Assembly (NCBI GenBank): GCA_018350325.1
Contig: JAEVLN010000011.1
Coordinates: forward strand, 2,538,449 to 2,602,448
Direction of reading: 5' to 3'
Origin: Globodera rostochiensis
Taxonomy: Eukaryota; Nematoda; Chromadorea; Rhabditida; Heteroderidae
Length of the DNA: 64,000 nucleotides
Part shown: positions 23,784 to 36,600 of the stretch, one piece after another
How positions within the stretch are numbered: the stretch's first letter is position 1
How the letters are laid out: every line of letters begins with the position of its first letter
The notes under the pieces: model-generated
What the model was told of the DNA's origin: nothing
The model's input: only the letters and a program-made list of their open reading frames with translations
Database searches by the model: none
Position numbers and translations under genes: made by a program

Positions 23784-25089
23784 TTATTCAATTGTCACGA
23801 CAAATTCCTTTAAATGTCGGAAGTGTTTAGACTTAAACAGCGCCAAGTCGAACACCGAATCAAAGCGTTTCCGCTTCACTCGTCCAGCCGGTTGTCCGTT
23901 CCCCTCCACGCGCCGTCCGTTGTCCCCCCCTCCTCCCCCTCCCCCTCCCCCTCCCCCTCCTTCGGCTTCGGCTTCCGATGACCGCCGCCCTTCTCCGACA
24001 CGATGGACGTCCCCGTTGTGCTGCTGCTGCTGCTGTTCGTTCTGAGCCCTGCTCGTCTCCTCGCCTGCTGCGCCCTGCCGCTGGCCAATTCCGGGTGGAG
24101 TTTTCGGAATTCGATCAAAAGGGTTCTCAACGCATTGGCCCAAAAGTCTCTTCCGTACAGAATGGTGCTGTTACTGCGCTTCTTCTCCTCCTCCTCCTTG
24201 AACTTCTTCGGTTTTTGTTGCTGCTCCGTTGTTGTTGAAGACGTTGTTGGCGTTGTTGTTGATCCTTCAGTTGTTGTTTCGTCGTTTTTCTCCACAAAAT
24301 CCGACTGAACATTGAGGTCAATGCCGCCACTGTCCGGAAATATCACCGGAATCGAGGACTTTGTCATTTCTGAAGAGCCAATAAGCGTTATTTTTATCCC
24401 AAAAATTTGTTGATTGGAGCCCAATTTCCTCTTTAAAAATTGATCAAAAACATTTAAACTAACCCAAAATGATTGATCAGATAACCAGAATCGCCACCCA
24501 ACTTACTCCCATATTTTCTGATGGCACTTTTGATCGATGGCCATCCGCCGATGGTGCCAATTCTTCGCCGCCTCTTTGGCACCAACGAGAGAGCGGACGA
24601 AGGCACTTTCGCCCTCCTCTCCTCCTCCTCTCCCAATGGAAGTCCGAAAGTTGTCGGGTCCTCCTCATCCCCCACTTCGTCCACCAATTCTTCGTCCTCC
24701 CTTATCCGGAGGCCTTTGTGCCCCTTCACAATGTCCACGTCCACCATCGTGCCGCGTCCGTCGTCCCGCGGAAATTCGTTCATCCGATTATTCATCCGAT
24801 CACTCGGAAGTTCGTCCACCCGATCACTCAGAACTTTGTCCATCTGTTGATGATTAGCCGGACGGAATTGCTCTTGCTCTTCCGTTTCCTCTTCCTTAAA
24901 GGACTGAAGTGACGGCGCCGAGCGAACTGTCGGGACTTTGTCCGTGCCGTCGTCGTCTTCGTCAGCTTCAGTCCATCGTCGTGGTTGTCCCTCGCCTTTG
25001 CCGTTTTCGTACGCTTTGAGTGCGTTGTCAATGGCACAAATTGTGCGCGAGAGAAGAATTGTTAAAGTAAATGGCAGCAATGCTTTCAT
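23784..25089 (-). CDS. Acidic, low-complexity secreted protein
   Basis: Exon 1 is 25089-24507; exon 2 starts at 24369. The start MKALLPFTLTILLSRTICA is a signal peptide. The body is Asp/Glu-rich, then basic (PKRRRRIGTIGG), then Thr/Gln-rich, with a better-ordered block LYGRDFWANALRTLLIEF. Read straight through, exon 2 stops at 23876 (358 aa) after a Glu-Gly run. An alternative removes about 115 G-rich bases (donor ATC/GTGTCG, acceptor GTGGAG) and ends at 23784 with VKRKRFDSVFDLALFKSK. That tail looks more protein-like and has a dibasic site. The family is not recognised. Confidence 0.55.
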
Positions 25090-26341
25090 TTTCTTAGGGA
25101 ATGAGTGAATAAATTGTGTGGTGGCAATGTTTCGTTTTTGATCGTTTGGGCTTTAATTTTTGTGGGATCGGCGGGTCTTCGAATTGCAACCGGTCGATCG
25201 GAAGTTTGTCTGTACTCATTCGGAAGTGCCACCGGTTTAAATGTCCTAATGCATGACATATTACGGGAAACAATTAAATTTGTTAAATTTGCTGATTTCG
25301 GCATTAATTGTGCCCTTTGAATACCGCCCGAGTCAAATGCTAGTGAAAAAGCCGAAAGTTATTTTAAACCCAATTTTGTTTAAAATTAAAATCTTTGTCT
25401 CCAATATCGGAACAATACAAAGCGGGGGGGGGGGCTTTCATCCTTTGTGATCGGCCGGCGATCTTCATCACCGATGGATGGGGGCGGCGGGTCGCGGCAT
25501 TCGCCCCATTCATTCATTATTCATTAATTCATTCATTTTGGGGATTTGGGGGGGAGGGGGGGGGGGGGGGGTAAAAGAACGGACGAAGAATTGGGTGAGC
25601 AGTTTCTGAGAAGAATGGATGGGCTGGTGAAGGCGGCTGATCGGTTGGATTGGGTTGACTTTTTGCATAAATTGGGTTGGTTGGATGACCCCCCCCCCCC
25701 CATTATTCCATCGCTTTTCCTTTCCCCTGGGGCGTTTTAGCGCGCGAAACGGACGGCGATCCATCCAATCTCCCCCCCCCATTCGCCCATATTTGGGATT
25801 GGATGGGTCATTCACTCCGATGCGTCGCTTTCCTCTCCGTCCGATCAGATCTGATCAGAAAGGTTTTCTTTTTATTCGAAATGACAACGAAAGAAATCGG
25901 TTCAAAAGGAAAGGGCTGAGACACTTTTTGTGGGTCAAAAAGTTATTCCAAAAAGGCGAAATTTTGTGATTTTCAGCCCGACACTCAAAAAGTTGCGATT
26001 GTTGAGAAAAAACGAATGGAATGAAAGAACAATTTCACTGGTATTGGGCGGGGGGGGGCTAATATCGAGAGGGCAATTCGCCAACATTTGCGACTTTTCC
26101 ATTTTTGTGGAAATTGAATTTGACTTTTAATAGCGTAAGGACTCTCTAAAAGCCGTTTTACGCAAATGTTGATTATTTAAAGAAAGAATTGCAAAAGGAT
26201 TTATTAGCAATTTATATTGCTTTGTGGGGCTTCTATTTTTAGGCTTTATCCTATTTCTGCACTCACTCGCCTAAGGGGGGGGGGGGAAATTACTCCCCAA
26301 TTATTCTCCCCCCCCCGGGGGAATGAACTCCCTCCATTAAT
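25090..26341. other. Intergenic region with homopolymers
   Basis: It lies between two minus-strand genes and contains C/G runs (25420, 25550-25570, 25690, 26050, 26275-26320) and several TGATCA palindromes. It should include the promoter of the acidic secreted gene. No exon is supported. Confidence 0.5.
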
Positions 26342-29300
26342 TCATTCATTCGTTCGTTCGTCCTTCTGCCAAAATTCGTCCAAAGAAATTGCCGACACAT
26401 TGTCCAAAGGGCCCACCGGCGGCGGCTTCTCAAAAGACTTTCGACGCGCTTTCAGACGAATGGACGTGCTTAAATGGCTGCCCGTCGACTGTTGTCCGGT
26501 CGAGAAAAGAGTGCCCTCGCGAGTCGCCAGCATCCCCTCGGGCGTCTGCAAGAAATGTTCGGTCAAAAAATGATTGGCCCTTTTGCTATTCACCGATGCC
26601 TTTTGAGTTGCCGTCGTCTCCTCGTGTTGGTCTTGCTCCTCCGGCACTTTTGTGCCCTCGGGCGTTTCATCTCCTCCTTTCCCGTTGGGCTCCTCTTCAT
26701 CCTCCCTCCAGGGGATATTATTCTTCCTTCCTTCCTTTTCCCTTTTCCTGCTCTCCCTCTCCTTTTCCTCTTCCTCCTCTTTGTCCCAACTCTCTTTTCC
26801 CTCTTCCGTCTCCTTTGTGTCCTCCTCCTCTTCCTTTCTTCCCTTAACGCCTTTCTCGCGTATTATTGTAATCTCGGGACGTATTGGCACTTCCATTCTT
26901 ACGGCCCCATTCCTCCTAAACTCTCCCAGAGACTCGGCTAATGACGCGCGCTCTCCGCCTTCGTTCTCGCCCCGCTAAAATATGAAGTGATCAAATGCAA
27001 TGATCTGATTCCTGTTTAAAGAATAATTTGGATCAAATAAATGCAACTTTTGATGATCAGATAAGGAGGCTCCTTTTTATCTCTTCTAAGTGATCATTTG
27101 ACGCCCCCCCGTCCCCCCCCCCCTCACTCGATTGTTCAACTCCCCGCCCTGCTTGAAGTCGTCCTCCCGTTCCAGCGTGTCAATGTCCGCCACACTTTGT
27201 CTTCTGATCAAAGTTTCGTCGTCCTCCCCCTCCCCCTCCCTCTCCTCGTCCGAGTCCGGCTCGTAGCCAAGATTACGCCGCTCTTCCCCCTCCTCCTGTC
27301 CATGGCCATGGCCGCCCCTCTTGCCGTCCTCTTCCTCCGTCTCTTCTGGCTGATTCGGACTGAGTCGGATGCGTGGCGACTGCGTTTTGCACTCTGGTGG
27401 TTTCTGTTCCTTCAGGGACCATTGACGGCTGTTCAATGCTTCCATCTTTGAAAATTAGACCATTAAACAGTTTCAATCAGTGATCATTGTTCAATAAGTC
27501 GTGTTACTATAAGCTAAATGGATCAGCTCATAAAGCAGTTATCAGCGTTTGATCAGATCAAATCAATGAGTTTGTGGTCTTTGTTCTCAAATCTGCCGAC
27601 TTAACGCTAAATTCGGTCGTTGACATTCGTACCGGTTGCAGTGCAAATGAGACGGCACTGTCCTGAGACTCCAATGGCGGCGGCTTTTGGGCGGCTGAGC
27701 TTCGCGCGAATTGTTTCTCGCGTTCCTTTGTGGCCAACGCCGCGGGGGCGGCGGCGGCCGTCCCTTTGTGTGCGGATGACGTCAATTTGGTAGTCGGAGT
27801 CTAAAGTAAGGAATAGTTACAGTACATATTTATACCGTGGCTTTCCGACCTTTGAGCCTCCGAGAAGACTTCGGCTTCCGCCAATGTGAGAGCCTCCGAC
27901 GGCACTTCCTTGCTGCTGAGGCTGCACCATTCGCTGGTTGAGGTCGGCGTTGGCCACGCGATTGTTGCGCTCCTTGAACTTTTGGTACACAACGCAAGCG
28001 ACGACAAGCAGAAACAGCAAAGCAACGACGATAATAATCAATATTGTGTAATCGATTGAAAAGTCGCGGAAACCGCGCCGAATCATTCCGGACGGAAGCA
28101 CCGCCGGCACCTCAGTCCCATCTTACAATAAGCAAAGTTTCAGTCAGACCCATGCGCATCTAATCCCGTTGAATGATGGCCTGGTTTAGCCAAAACCCCG
28201 ATCACTAGCAGAGCCTGATCAAAAAGCAAAACAAAACAACTCCGATCAGTTCTTTCTGATCAGGCGATTCCCCTCCCCTCACCCTTTTTCCTTTTGCACA
28301 AAAACGGCCTTCGATTGCGACAGTCGTCCGCCTCATAGGCCACCTGCTGTTCGCGCTTGTTCCAGTCCAAAAAGACGCAATCCTTCGCCTCACTTTCCTG
28401 CTTCAGCGGAAAACTGACGGGGAAAATGAGGCAAATTGGCCATCGATTTCAATTTTTTCTGACTTTTCGGGCCACAACGGCGCACTCCGATCGACGACCG
28501 TTTCGAACACTCCCTCAACATTGGCGTCGGTGTAACCGACCCACGGGAAAGAGTGCGTTTGGGAAAAGGTCTCTTAAAGTCGAAGCCCCCAAATGCTTTA
28601 AACAAATTTCATTTTTGTTGGACTTACCGACGATGTAAGCGTACTCTTTTTCGGATTGAAAAATGGCCAAGTTGGCCCGCTCGAAGTTGCACTCCTTCTG
28701 AGCTTCAAACCACGGCAGAATGTGTGGCAGCACGAACTGTTTGTAGCTGAACACATTTTTGGGAGATGATACAACCGATTTGAGCCCCGTTAGATTTGAT
28801 CATTCCAAAAGATCAGATCATTTGAGCGTATCACAACGGATAGAATGGACTGATTTACCAATAAGGTGACGTCATCGAATCAGAATGCCATTCGGGCGGG
28901 CAGCCGGGCAATTCTAAATTTTGAACATATAAGAGGAGGCAAAACTGTGTAATTCCTCATAAAGCTTTACGACACAATTCAAATTGTGCACCAAATTCAA
29001 TGACGGAAATGTTAAAGCCGCGCTTTTGTATGACGGAATCGGAGTGGAAGTGGACGAACAGAGAGTCGCTGGAGCTGGTCACTGCCGCCGGGTAATCTGA
29101 ATTTGATAGAATGTTTTTGTGCTTCGCTAAAAACGGCAAAATGCCGTCCTCGTCCCCCCCCTTCCAACCTTGGCCGCACCATCGGACCACCTCCTTCGAG
29201 TTCGTCTCGTTCCCTGCACAGTATGGAAGGACGGAGTTAATAAATCACTTCTTCTGATCACCCCACCGACCTTCCCGATCGCGAACGCTCACGTAGTCGT

Positions 29301-29901
29301 CGCACTCCGTGAACAATGCCTCCTCCAACTCACTCTCCACAACAATTAGATGAATTCTGTGCAATTTGCTGCTTGCCTATTGAAAGGCGGGGCCCATTCA
29401 TTTATTGGATCGACCCCGGATGGTGGACTCGATCGTGGGCAACTCCATTCAGCTTTAAGTTTACCCACCGACGTTAAGCCCCCCCCCCCCCCCGTGAGTT
29501 CCCGGTCCGAAAATGACAAAGCTGTCTCCGAAATCGCAGGAATCGGAAAATATTTATTGGTTGGCCATCCCCGTCACCCCCCCCCCCCCCTCCGCCCCAA
29601 TCTTTGATCGAAATGCCGGACAGACTATGATCAGATAAATGTTAACCTTCCCCCATTTATATACCTCAATCAGAAACTGGCAGTCCGTGTCCGGTGGGTA
29701 CATTCTGTTCTCGTCGTAAGGCGAGTAAATGAATTGCGGGTATTTGTTCGCTGTCAGACGGATGGGATTTTGGGGGCACGGCTGGGGACCATCCAATTGG
29801 AGCCGGAGTTTGGACGCGGCAAAAATCGAAGTTGCTGTCGAAGAAGCGGCGATGAGAAGCAAAAGCGTTGTGGGAGAAGGGCATTCGAACCACCGGAGCA
29901 T
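26342..29901 (-). CDS. CUB and C-type lectin single-pass membrane protein
   Basis: Twelve exons on the complement keep phase: 29901-29665, 29376-29271, 29213-29169, 29096-28992, ~28917-28855, ~28747-28628, 28572-28464, 28413-28283, 28121-27850, 27800-27633, 27445-27128, 26974-26342. A signal peptide (LLLLIAASSTATSIFA) is followed by a CUB domain (YSPYDENRMYPPDTDCQFLI, TECDDYVSVRD, RGFNISVIEF). Then comes a C-type lectin domain (GCPPEWH, WFEAQKECNFERANLAIFQS, WVGYTDANVEGVFE, CVFLDWN, DDCRNRRPFLCKR). The transmembrane helix is ILIIIVVALLFLLVVACVVY. The cytoplasmic tail of about 400 residues is strongly acidic and Lys/Glu-rich. Probably a cell-surface adhesion or recognition protein. I do not know a named orthologue. 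The tail's low complexity makes its exon 10-11 join less certain. Confidence 0.82.
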
Positions 29902-30681
29902 TTGTCGGCGGCGGCGGAGGAAGAGGCAGAAGCGGCAGAAATGGCACGACGTAACAACGACGACGTCGTCGACGACATCGAATGGGTCCGTCCGGAAGAG
30001 GAGGAGGAGGAGAGGGAATGGGCAACAAGGACCAAAACGTTTGGGACGCCGGAGGGGAAAGGGGGCAATAGATTAGCACCCGGCCTCAATTAGGCTCGAA
30101 ATGGACGGGCGGACGCCGAAGTTTTGGGATGAGAGGATTAAGCGTCAATTAGGGCATTCATATGCAAAAGGCGAGCGCGGGTTAATGTGTCAGGCGATGG
30201 CACCAAACAAAATGCCACCGCTAGGAATAAAAGCGAAATTTACGGAATAAACACAGCGAACTTTTTACGTTTTGATTTGTTCAAAAAGAGTAATATGTTT
30301 TATAAACGAAAAAAGCTTGTCGATGATTGAATGACCGATGGTCACTCATTTCGCATTTGAATCAGTTCCAAAATGGCATTTTGATTGGCCATGCCCCCCC
30401 GTCCGTCATCTAATTGAGGCGTTGCCATGGCATTTGAAAGCGAATGAATGGACAGTCAGTAGGCACTGGCATGAAATAATAATAACTGAGCCTTTGGATC
30501 CATCGCATTTCGCAATTTCCGTCGTTCCGCGAGTGCCATTTGTCACGAAATGTGCCAAATGCTTGTAAAATGGCAAAAACTGTTATTTATGACCTGGAGA
30601 TGCTCTCAGACCTTTTTAATTACGCAAATGTAACAAAATGCAAAAATTATTCGTAAAAATCGCAAAAAAAAAAATTCATAT
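29902..30681. other. Intergenic: promoter side of CUB/lectin gene and 3' end of Kazal gene
   Basis: The first 180 bases carry high-GC open frames on both strands, with no splice support. The rest is AT-rich. AATAAA at about 30247 is on the wrong strand for these genes. No further feature is supported. Confidence 0.45.
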
Positions 30682-33600
30682 TTATGACTTTGGTGTTCTC
30701 TTCGACTTCGCCCTCCCCCCCGGGCATTGGCCCCTCCGAACGATGCTGAGAATGAACGGCTCCCTCCGCCTTTTCGATTGACATTTCGCCTTTCGGAAGG
30801 CGCATTCGTCAGCGTGAGTAATGCCGCGACTGTCACACAACGGCTGAAAGTAATTCACTCCCAACAAGTCCGAGCAGTCCACCGACGACTCACAGCATTC
30901 GCCTGTGGAATGTTTAACTGATTCAAACCTTAGCGAAAGATATGACCATTTCAATCAAATAAAGAGAATGAACTGATGTCCAACATCGACTGATTTTCGT
31001 GCCGCCAAAGTATCCCCTACCCCCCCCCCTTCCTACTCCCCCTCCCCCCCCCCGTCCCTACTCCCCCTCCCCCCCCCCCTCCCCTCCCTAGTGCCCCTCC
31101 CTACCCCCTCCCCCCCCCCTCCCTAGCCCCCCCCTCTCTCTCCCCCCCCCCTCCCTAGTCCCCCCCCTCTCTCTCTCCCCCCCTACCCCCCCCCTCCCTC
31201 CCTCCTCCCCCACTCCCACCAATGTAATCCAGACCGAGCGACCCGCCGACAGAGTCTGTCAATTCCACCCCGTTTTGCGCGATTGCTGTGCCTCCTCCGG
31301 CATTCCTCAGCACACAGACCGTCCTGTCCAACTCGCAAAGGCTCAGATAGTTTTTGCCTAAAACAGAAAATTTAAAGAAATCGTTTTTTTTGCGAACCGT
31401 TTGTCGCACAGACGGGCTCAAACAGCCCGGGGCAAGGGCCCCTCGGGCAATTCGATTCGGGGCAAAGTCCGTAGAAGGCAATGGTCACATTTCGCGCGCG
31501 CATTCTCTCCGCCAAACAGCGCTGGTAACCGAACTCGCACAGATTCTGCGACGTTTTTGTGATAAAATTCGGCTTCCCCTCCGGCGCTTACCAAATGCGT
31601 GCGCCCTTCGCTGTCACAGATGGGCGCGTATTCGGAAGGGCAGTCGACCGTCGGACAGCACTCGCCCGCGTAGAGCAATTTCAGCGGGGTCCAACCGTCG
31701 CTTTCCCCCGAAGGGACAGTCGCATCAGCGGGCCATCGCCGTTGCGTTGCCGTCAATGTGCCCGTCGCATTGCGACGCTCCAAATGGCACGCGTTGCGAT
31801 ACGTCCGTTTGTCCGAGCCGCAAACCTTCGGAGAGAGGGGGTTAAAAAGGGCACAGAATTTTCTTCAGGCTCATGTCAATTGTACTCTCGGATTATGTCT
31901 ATTTTAAGAAAGCGCTGTTTGGTTTCCCAAATCCCCCATTTCCCCGGGGGGGGTCTAAAAATCGATTACGGGGTCGTATTTTTCATTGCAGATTAAATGG
32001 TCAACGCTGAGCAGATCGGCGCTGACGTTCATCTTCGAACGAATGAATTCTGTCGACGGAACTGAATAAAAACATAATTTAGGGACGAACAGACCAAAGG
32101 CCATGAGACTTTTCGCGTCCAAAACCGTCATCATCATCCCCATTTTCGTGATTATTTGGGTGTTTTCGGACTGAAAACCGTCCGATTTGAGTTTTAAATT
32201 CAAATGAAACGGAAGGCCAAACAAATTGCCTGATTCTTTGCTCGCAAATTTTGTCCAGTTTTCCTTGGCTTCGTCTTCTGTTGTTTCTGCTCCAACTTCA
32301 GTCCCTTCGCCTCCTCCCCATTCTTCCGTTGTTTCTGCGGCGCCCCTCCGGAGTTCTTCCAATGGACAATAACGCTCCTCCAGCGGCTTCGGCTGGCGCT
32401 CAATTTTCTCCGCGCGACATTTGGCCACTTCAAAAAGACACCGACTCCGATGGCGCCGTCCGTTGGAGTCGCAGACGCCGTTCAACAAATTGGGAAGCCT
32501 TTTGGACGACGGCGGCGGCGGCGGACACTGCGCCTCACTCGGACAGCATTTTCCTTGCTGAAGTTGTGTGATTAAACAGTCAGTCGGTGATAATCAAACG
32601 ATTAGTCTGATCATCAGCCGGATGATCAACGGATCAGGAGGATCCCATTAATTTAAACACTATCTAGAGTCGCAAACAATGCCAATCTGGATCAATCCGC
32701 CAGATCATTGTTTTGATGCCGGATCCGTGGCCACGAGGCTAACATTTAGCAAAAATGCCGCTCGTTCACTCATCGAAACACTGGACCATTTGAACTAACA
32801 TAGGCAAACGTGACATTGTAGCCCAAATTTGCTTGCATAACGCATCGCAACGTGTCGAATTCGCAACGCGACAGCGTTTCGCCGTTTTGGTCGCACACAA
32901 AATGCGAATCGTCGACGTCCGAAGAATTCGTTGGCGGGCACACATTTTTCAGGCACTGCTCGCAGGGGCCTTTGAATAACACCTCCAATTTGTTGCTCAA
33001 ACACTGTGCCATCTTGACATAGGCAAAGTCAGCGTGCAACAGAAAGGCTAACTACGGCACCTGGAGGTCGCAGAGGGTACGGTAAGTGGTGAAATCGGTG
33101 CCACAATACACTTCCTCCTCCGCTGCTCCATGCAAAGACTGTGCCTTTCTCCGGCACAGTGTCCATTTTTGATCGCATTTGTCCGATTTGTCCGTCGCGT
33201 CGCCCCCGGCGATTGCCTCGGGGGGTTTGGCCAATCGTTCGCAGTGTTCGTTTGAAACAATGCGCAACAATTGTTGGCCCTCTTTGGCCGCCAGACAGTG
33301 GGCGTGTGCGAACAAACACGTGTTGCTGAAATAAATGGAATCACAGCAAGTCTTTTAATCGCCTGCATGGGCTTTCGGGCGATGGTTTGGTGATGAACCC
33401 CTCCCATACCACAAATTGGGGAAGTCTTTGGGTTAGCGATTATAATTGTTGCCCCCCCCAATTCCCCCCCCCCCGCGACCGACTTGTGAAGGCGTCCTCT
33501 GCTGTCACAAATGGGCCCGTCCTGCTGGTCCGTCCCCTCACACATCGGCTCCGCCGGACATTCGATGTTTGTGTTGTTGTTTTGACTCGAAGAATTCCGT

Positions 33601-36600
33601 CGTCCACCCCCACCGCCAACAAATGATGCGTCGTCGTCGTCGTTGCCCGTCGCTTCCTCCGTTGGCACAGCGTTTGTGCCATTCTGTTGATGGCACTCGT
33701 GCAGAGAGAGCAGCCAGCCAAAGGGACGCCCCTACAATAAGCCTTCATAAAGATTTGAGGATGTTCAAGACAGCAAATCAGAGATTAGTGTTGGGATGAT
33801 TGGAATCACTGATTTCTGAGAATGGACAAATGAACAAACGGACAAATGAACAAACGGACATTCTTCCGCTGGTGGCAGCTGTGCATTTGATAGGCGCACA
33901 AATTGGGGTGGGAAAGGCCGTTCGAATCGCAGACGGATTTGTAGTGGCGGCTGCACTTTGTCGGACATTTCTCGTCCTACAAACGCCCGGGGGGCGGTCA
34001 AATTGCGATTAGAAATTTAAAAAACTTTAATTATTCTTACTTTGAGTTCGAATATTGGCGAGACCTAAACAATTCATTCGTTCCTTTAACACTTTCAGTC
34101 GTCCGCCCAATTCATTTCACCCAAAAACAAAAAACACTGACCAAATTGCACTCGCCCAAATGCACCAAAATGCGCTCTTCCGCGCCACGCGCCCTTTTCC
34201 CGCAATTCCATTGGGCAAATGAACATAAATCTTTTAAATTTAATTTAAATTTATTTTAAATTAAATTTAAAAGAAAATCCCAAGCAATTTGTTTTTACTT
34301 TGATGCGTCAAATTTGTATTATCGCAAACGAGCATCTTAAAGCGGCAAAATTGGGGACAGAAATTATGGCAAAGTTAGCGAGCGAACAGTTTGGCCAAAA
34401 GAACTCTCCGCCCGGCAAAAGTCGCAATCCCCCAACTCTTTCTGTGCATTCTGCGGCCTTTGACTCTGAAATGATATTTATTTGATAGTCACCAAATAAT
34501 TCCAATCAAACGAAAAATTTCTTATTTTTTTAAATTTGCGTGCGTTTCATAAACTGAATTCACTGATCGTTTTATTTACCTCCTCTTGAAGAAATGTTAC
34601 TGAGGCGATGAACGGTCGATCAGAACTCTGATCAGCAGCATTCTGATCGGAACTCTGTTGACGCAAATCTGCAGAATTAGTCGCGGTTGTTGCCACAATG
34701 TTCGGCGGCTCTTTGTATTCGTCCAAATTGTCTGGGTTCCTTAGCCACAGCGGTGACCGATCTTTTTTGATTGAGAGTAAGTCCCAGTTCAAAGTGATCA
34801 GATTCCTACTAATTGCTCTGATCAGACCATTATCAGTTTATTTATAAAACCGAAAAAGAGGAAAACAATGGAAGCCAGCCCATTTTAACTACCAAATTGT
34901 TGTTCGTCCCTCCGGCACAGCCCATTCCAAAGGACGTGCAGGGCGGACACAATTCCCCGGGAGCGAAGTCGACAAATTGCCATGTCGAATCTGTGAACGT
35001 GGAGGAAAATGTAACCGGGTCGATCACAGTGAATGAAATGGTTATGGGCAGCTAATGCTTAAAAGTAGGGTTCAGTGTTTTCCGGCCCTTATTTGTTAGT
35101 ATCCTTTTAGGGTACATGTCAACTCGCCGACGCCGACTCGCCGATGATCAACTCGCCGACGGTTGACTCGCCGATAATAGTTAATTTTGTTTTATCTATC
35201 AACTCAACTTTTTTAAATATAAAAAATCAGTTCTTCTAACAATCTCATTTAGTTCTTGTTAGTTCTTGAAAAAAATATGGCGGAATTAAAAAATTAGTCA
35301 AACCAAAAAAAGGTTGTATTTGAAACTTTGAAAAATGTTCGAACTCGCGCTCGGGGGTCGAAATTCGCAAAATCCAAGCTCTGATTCGTGCCCTATGTTT
35401 ATATGTACCCTAGAAAACATGCATTTAAACTTAAAAACACCTAAGTTTTAGCATTTTTTTCAGTCGGGACCTCAATTCTTATGATTGCCGCAAATTTTTC
35501 CCAGAACTTAAATTGGGATTGTTAGAAGAAGTGATTTTTTATATTTAAAAAAGTTGAGTTGATAGATAAAACAAAATTAATTATTATCGGCGAGTCAACC
35601 GTCGGCGAGTCGGCGAGTTGAACTGCTCCCTCCTTTTAAATCCGCCGGCTTCTGATATTATTTGTTGTGATCAGTGCCATTCTGTAAACATACTTGCATC
35701 TGTTCTGGTGGGTTTGGCCCTGACTGTCGCACACCGGGGCTACAACGTCGTCGCAGAGGAATTCGCAGGAGAAGGATTGGGGGGAGGAAGAGAAGTTCGA
35801 GCTGTCCTTCCGAACTGTGCTGGTGGACAATGAATGTGAAGGTGGAGGTGGAGGTGAAGGTAAAGGTGAAGGTGGAGGTGGAGATGAAAGTGAAGGTGAA
35901 GGTGGATTCGTTGTGGACGACGTGCCGAAACTGTCGATGGCCGTCACTCGCCGTTTCCCCTGGCACATTCTTTCGCCCCTCCCCACAATGCGCAACATTT
36001 CCCCGCTATTCCGTCGACGGCGAATGCACTTGTGGAATTCGAAGACGCAGTCATTTTCGTAACGATTCCCTGGTAAAAAATAAGTCGGCACATTTTACAA
36101 GAGACCCTTTGGATCATTTGGACTGCTCTGGTTTAGTTCAGTGCTACGGAAACCACCGTACCCAAAAAATCCGTAACGGTTTTTGTAAATACCGTACCAA
36201 ATTGGTCACACACCGTGTCGACGTAATCCGTGCACAGTTCGGCGCTGGGACAACAGACGCCTTCGTAGGCCAATCTCAACTCTGAAAATGGCTCAATTAA
36301 TTAATTTAAACGCGTTGTTGGAGATTTGCCTGAATCAGAACGTTTTGCGCAGTGTAAAAAGCAAATGTTGTCGTAAGTTTGTCGGTCCATGCCGCAGACG
36401 GGTCGAAAGGAGCGGAGGCACGAACAGTCATTGAGAAGGGCCAAATCTTTCGAGAAAAAACGTTTAGAGGTAATTATTATTAATTTTTGTTTGTTAAATG
36501 AGAGAAGGGATTTGATCAAACACAATAAACCATTTTTTTGTCAACCAAAAAGGCTCCTTTTTTTGGGTTAAAAAATTGCTCAAAAAATGATTGATGAACG

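Noticed and set aside
29754..30093. High-GC open frames on both strands upstream of the CUB/lectin gene
   Set aside because: No splice sites link them to any gene. They overlap the signal-peptide exon in the wrong frame or strand.
31955..32061. Stop codon ending the Kazal gene after VIDF
   Set aside because: Splicing at CCC/GTAATC joins KYDP to VCGSDKRTYRNAC, a perfect Kazal core, so the gene continues to 30682.
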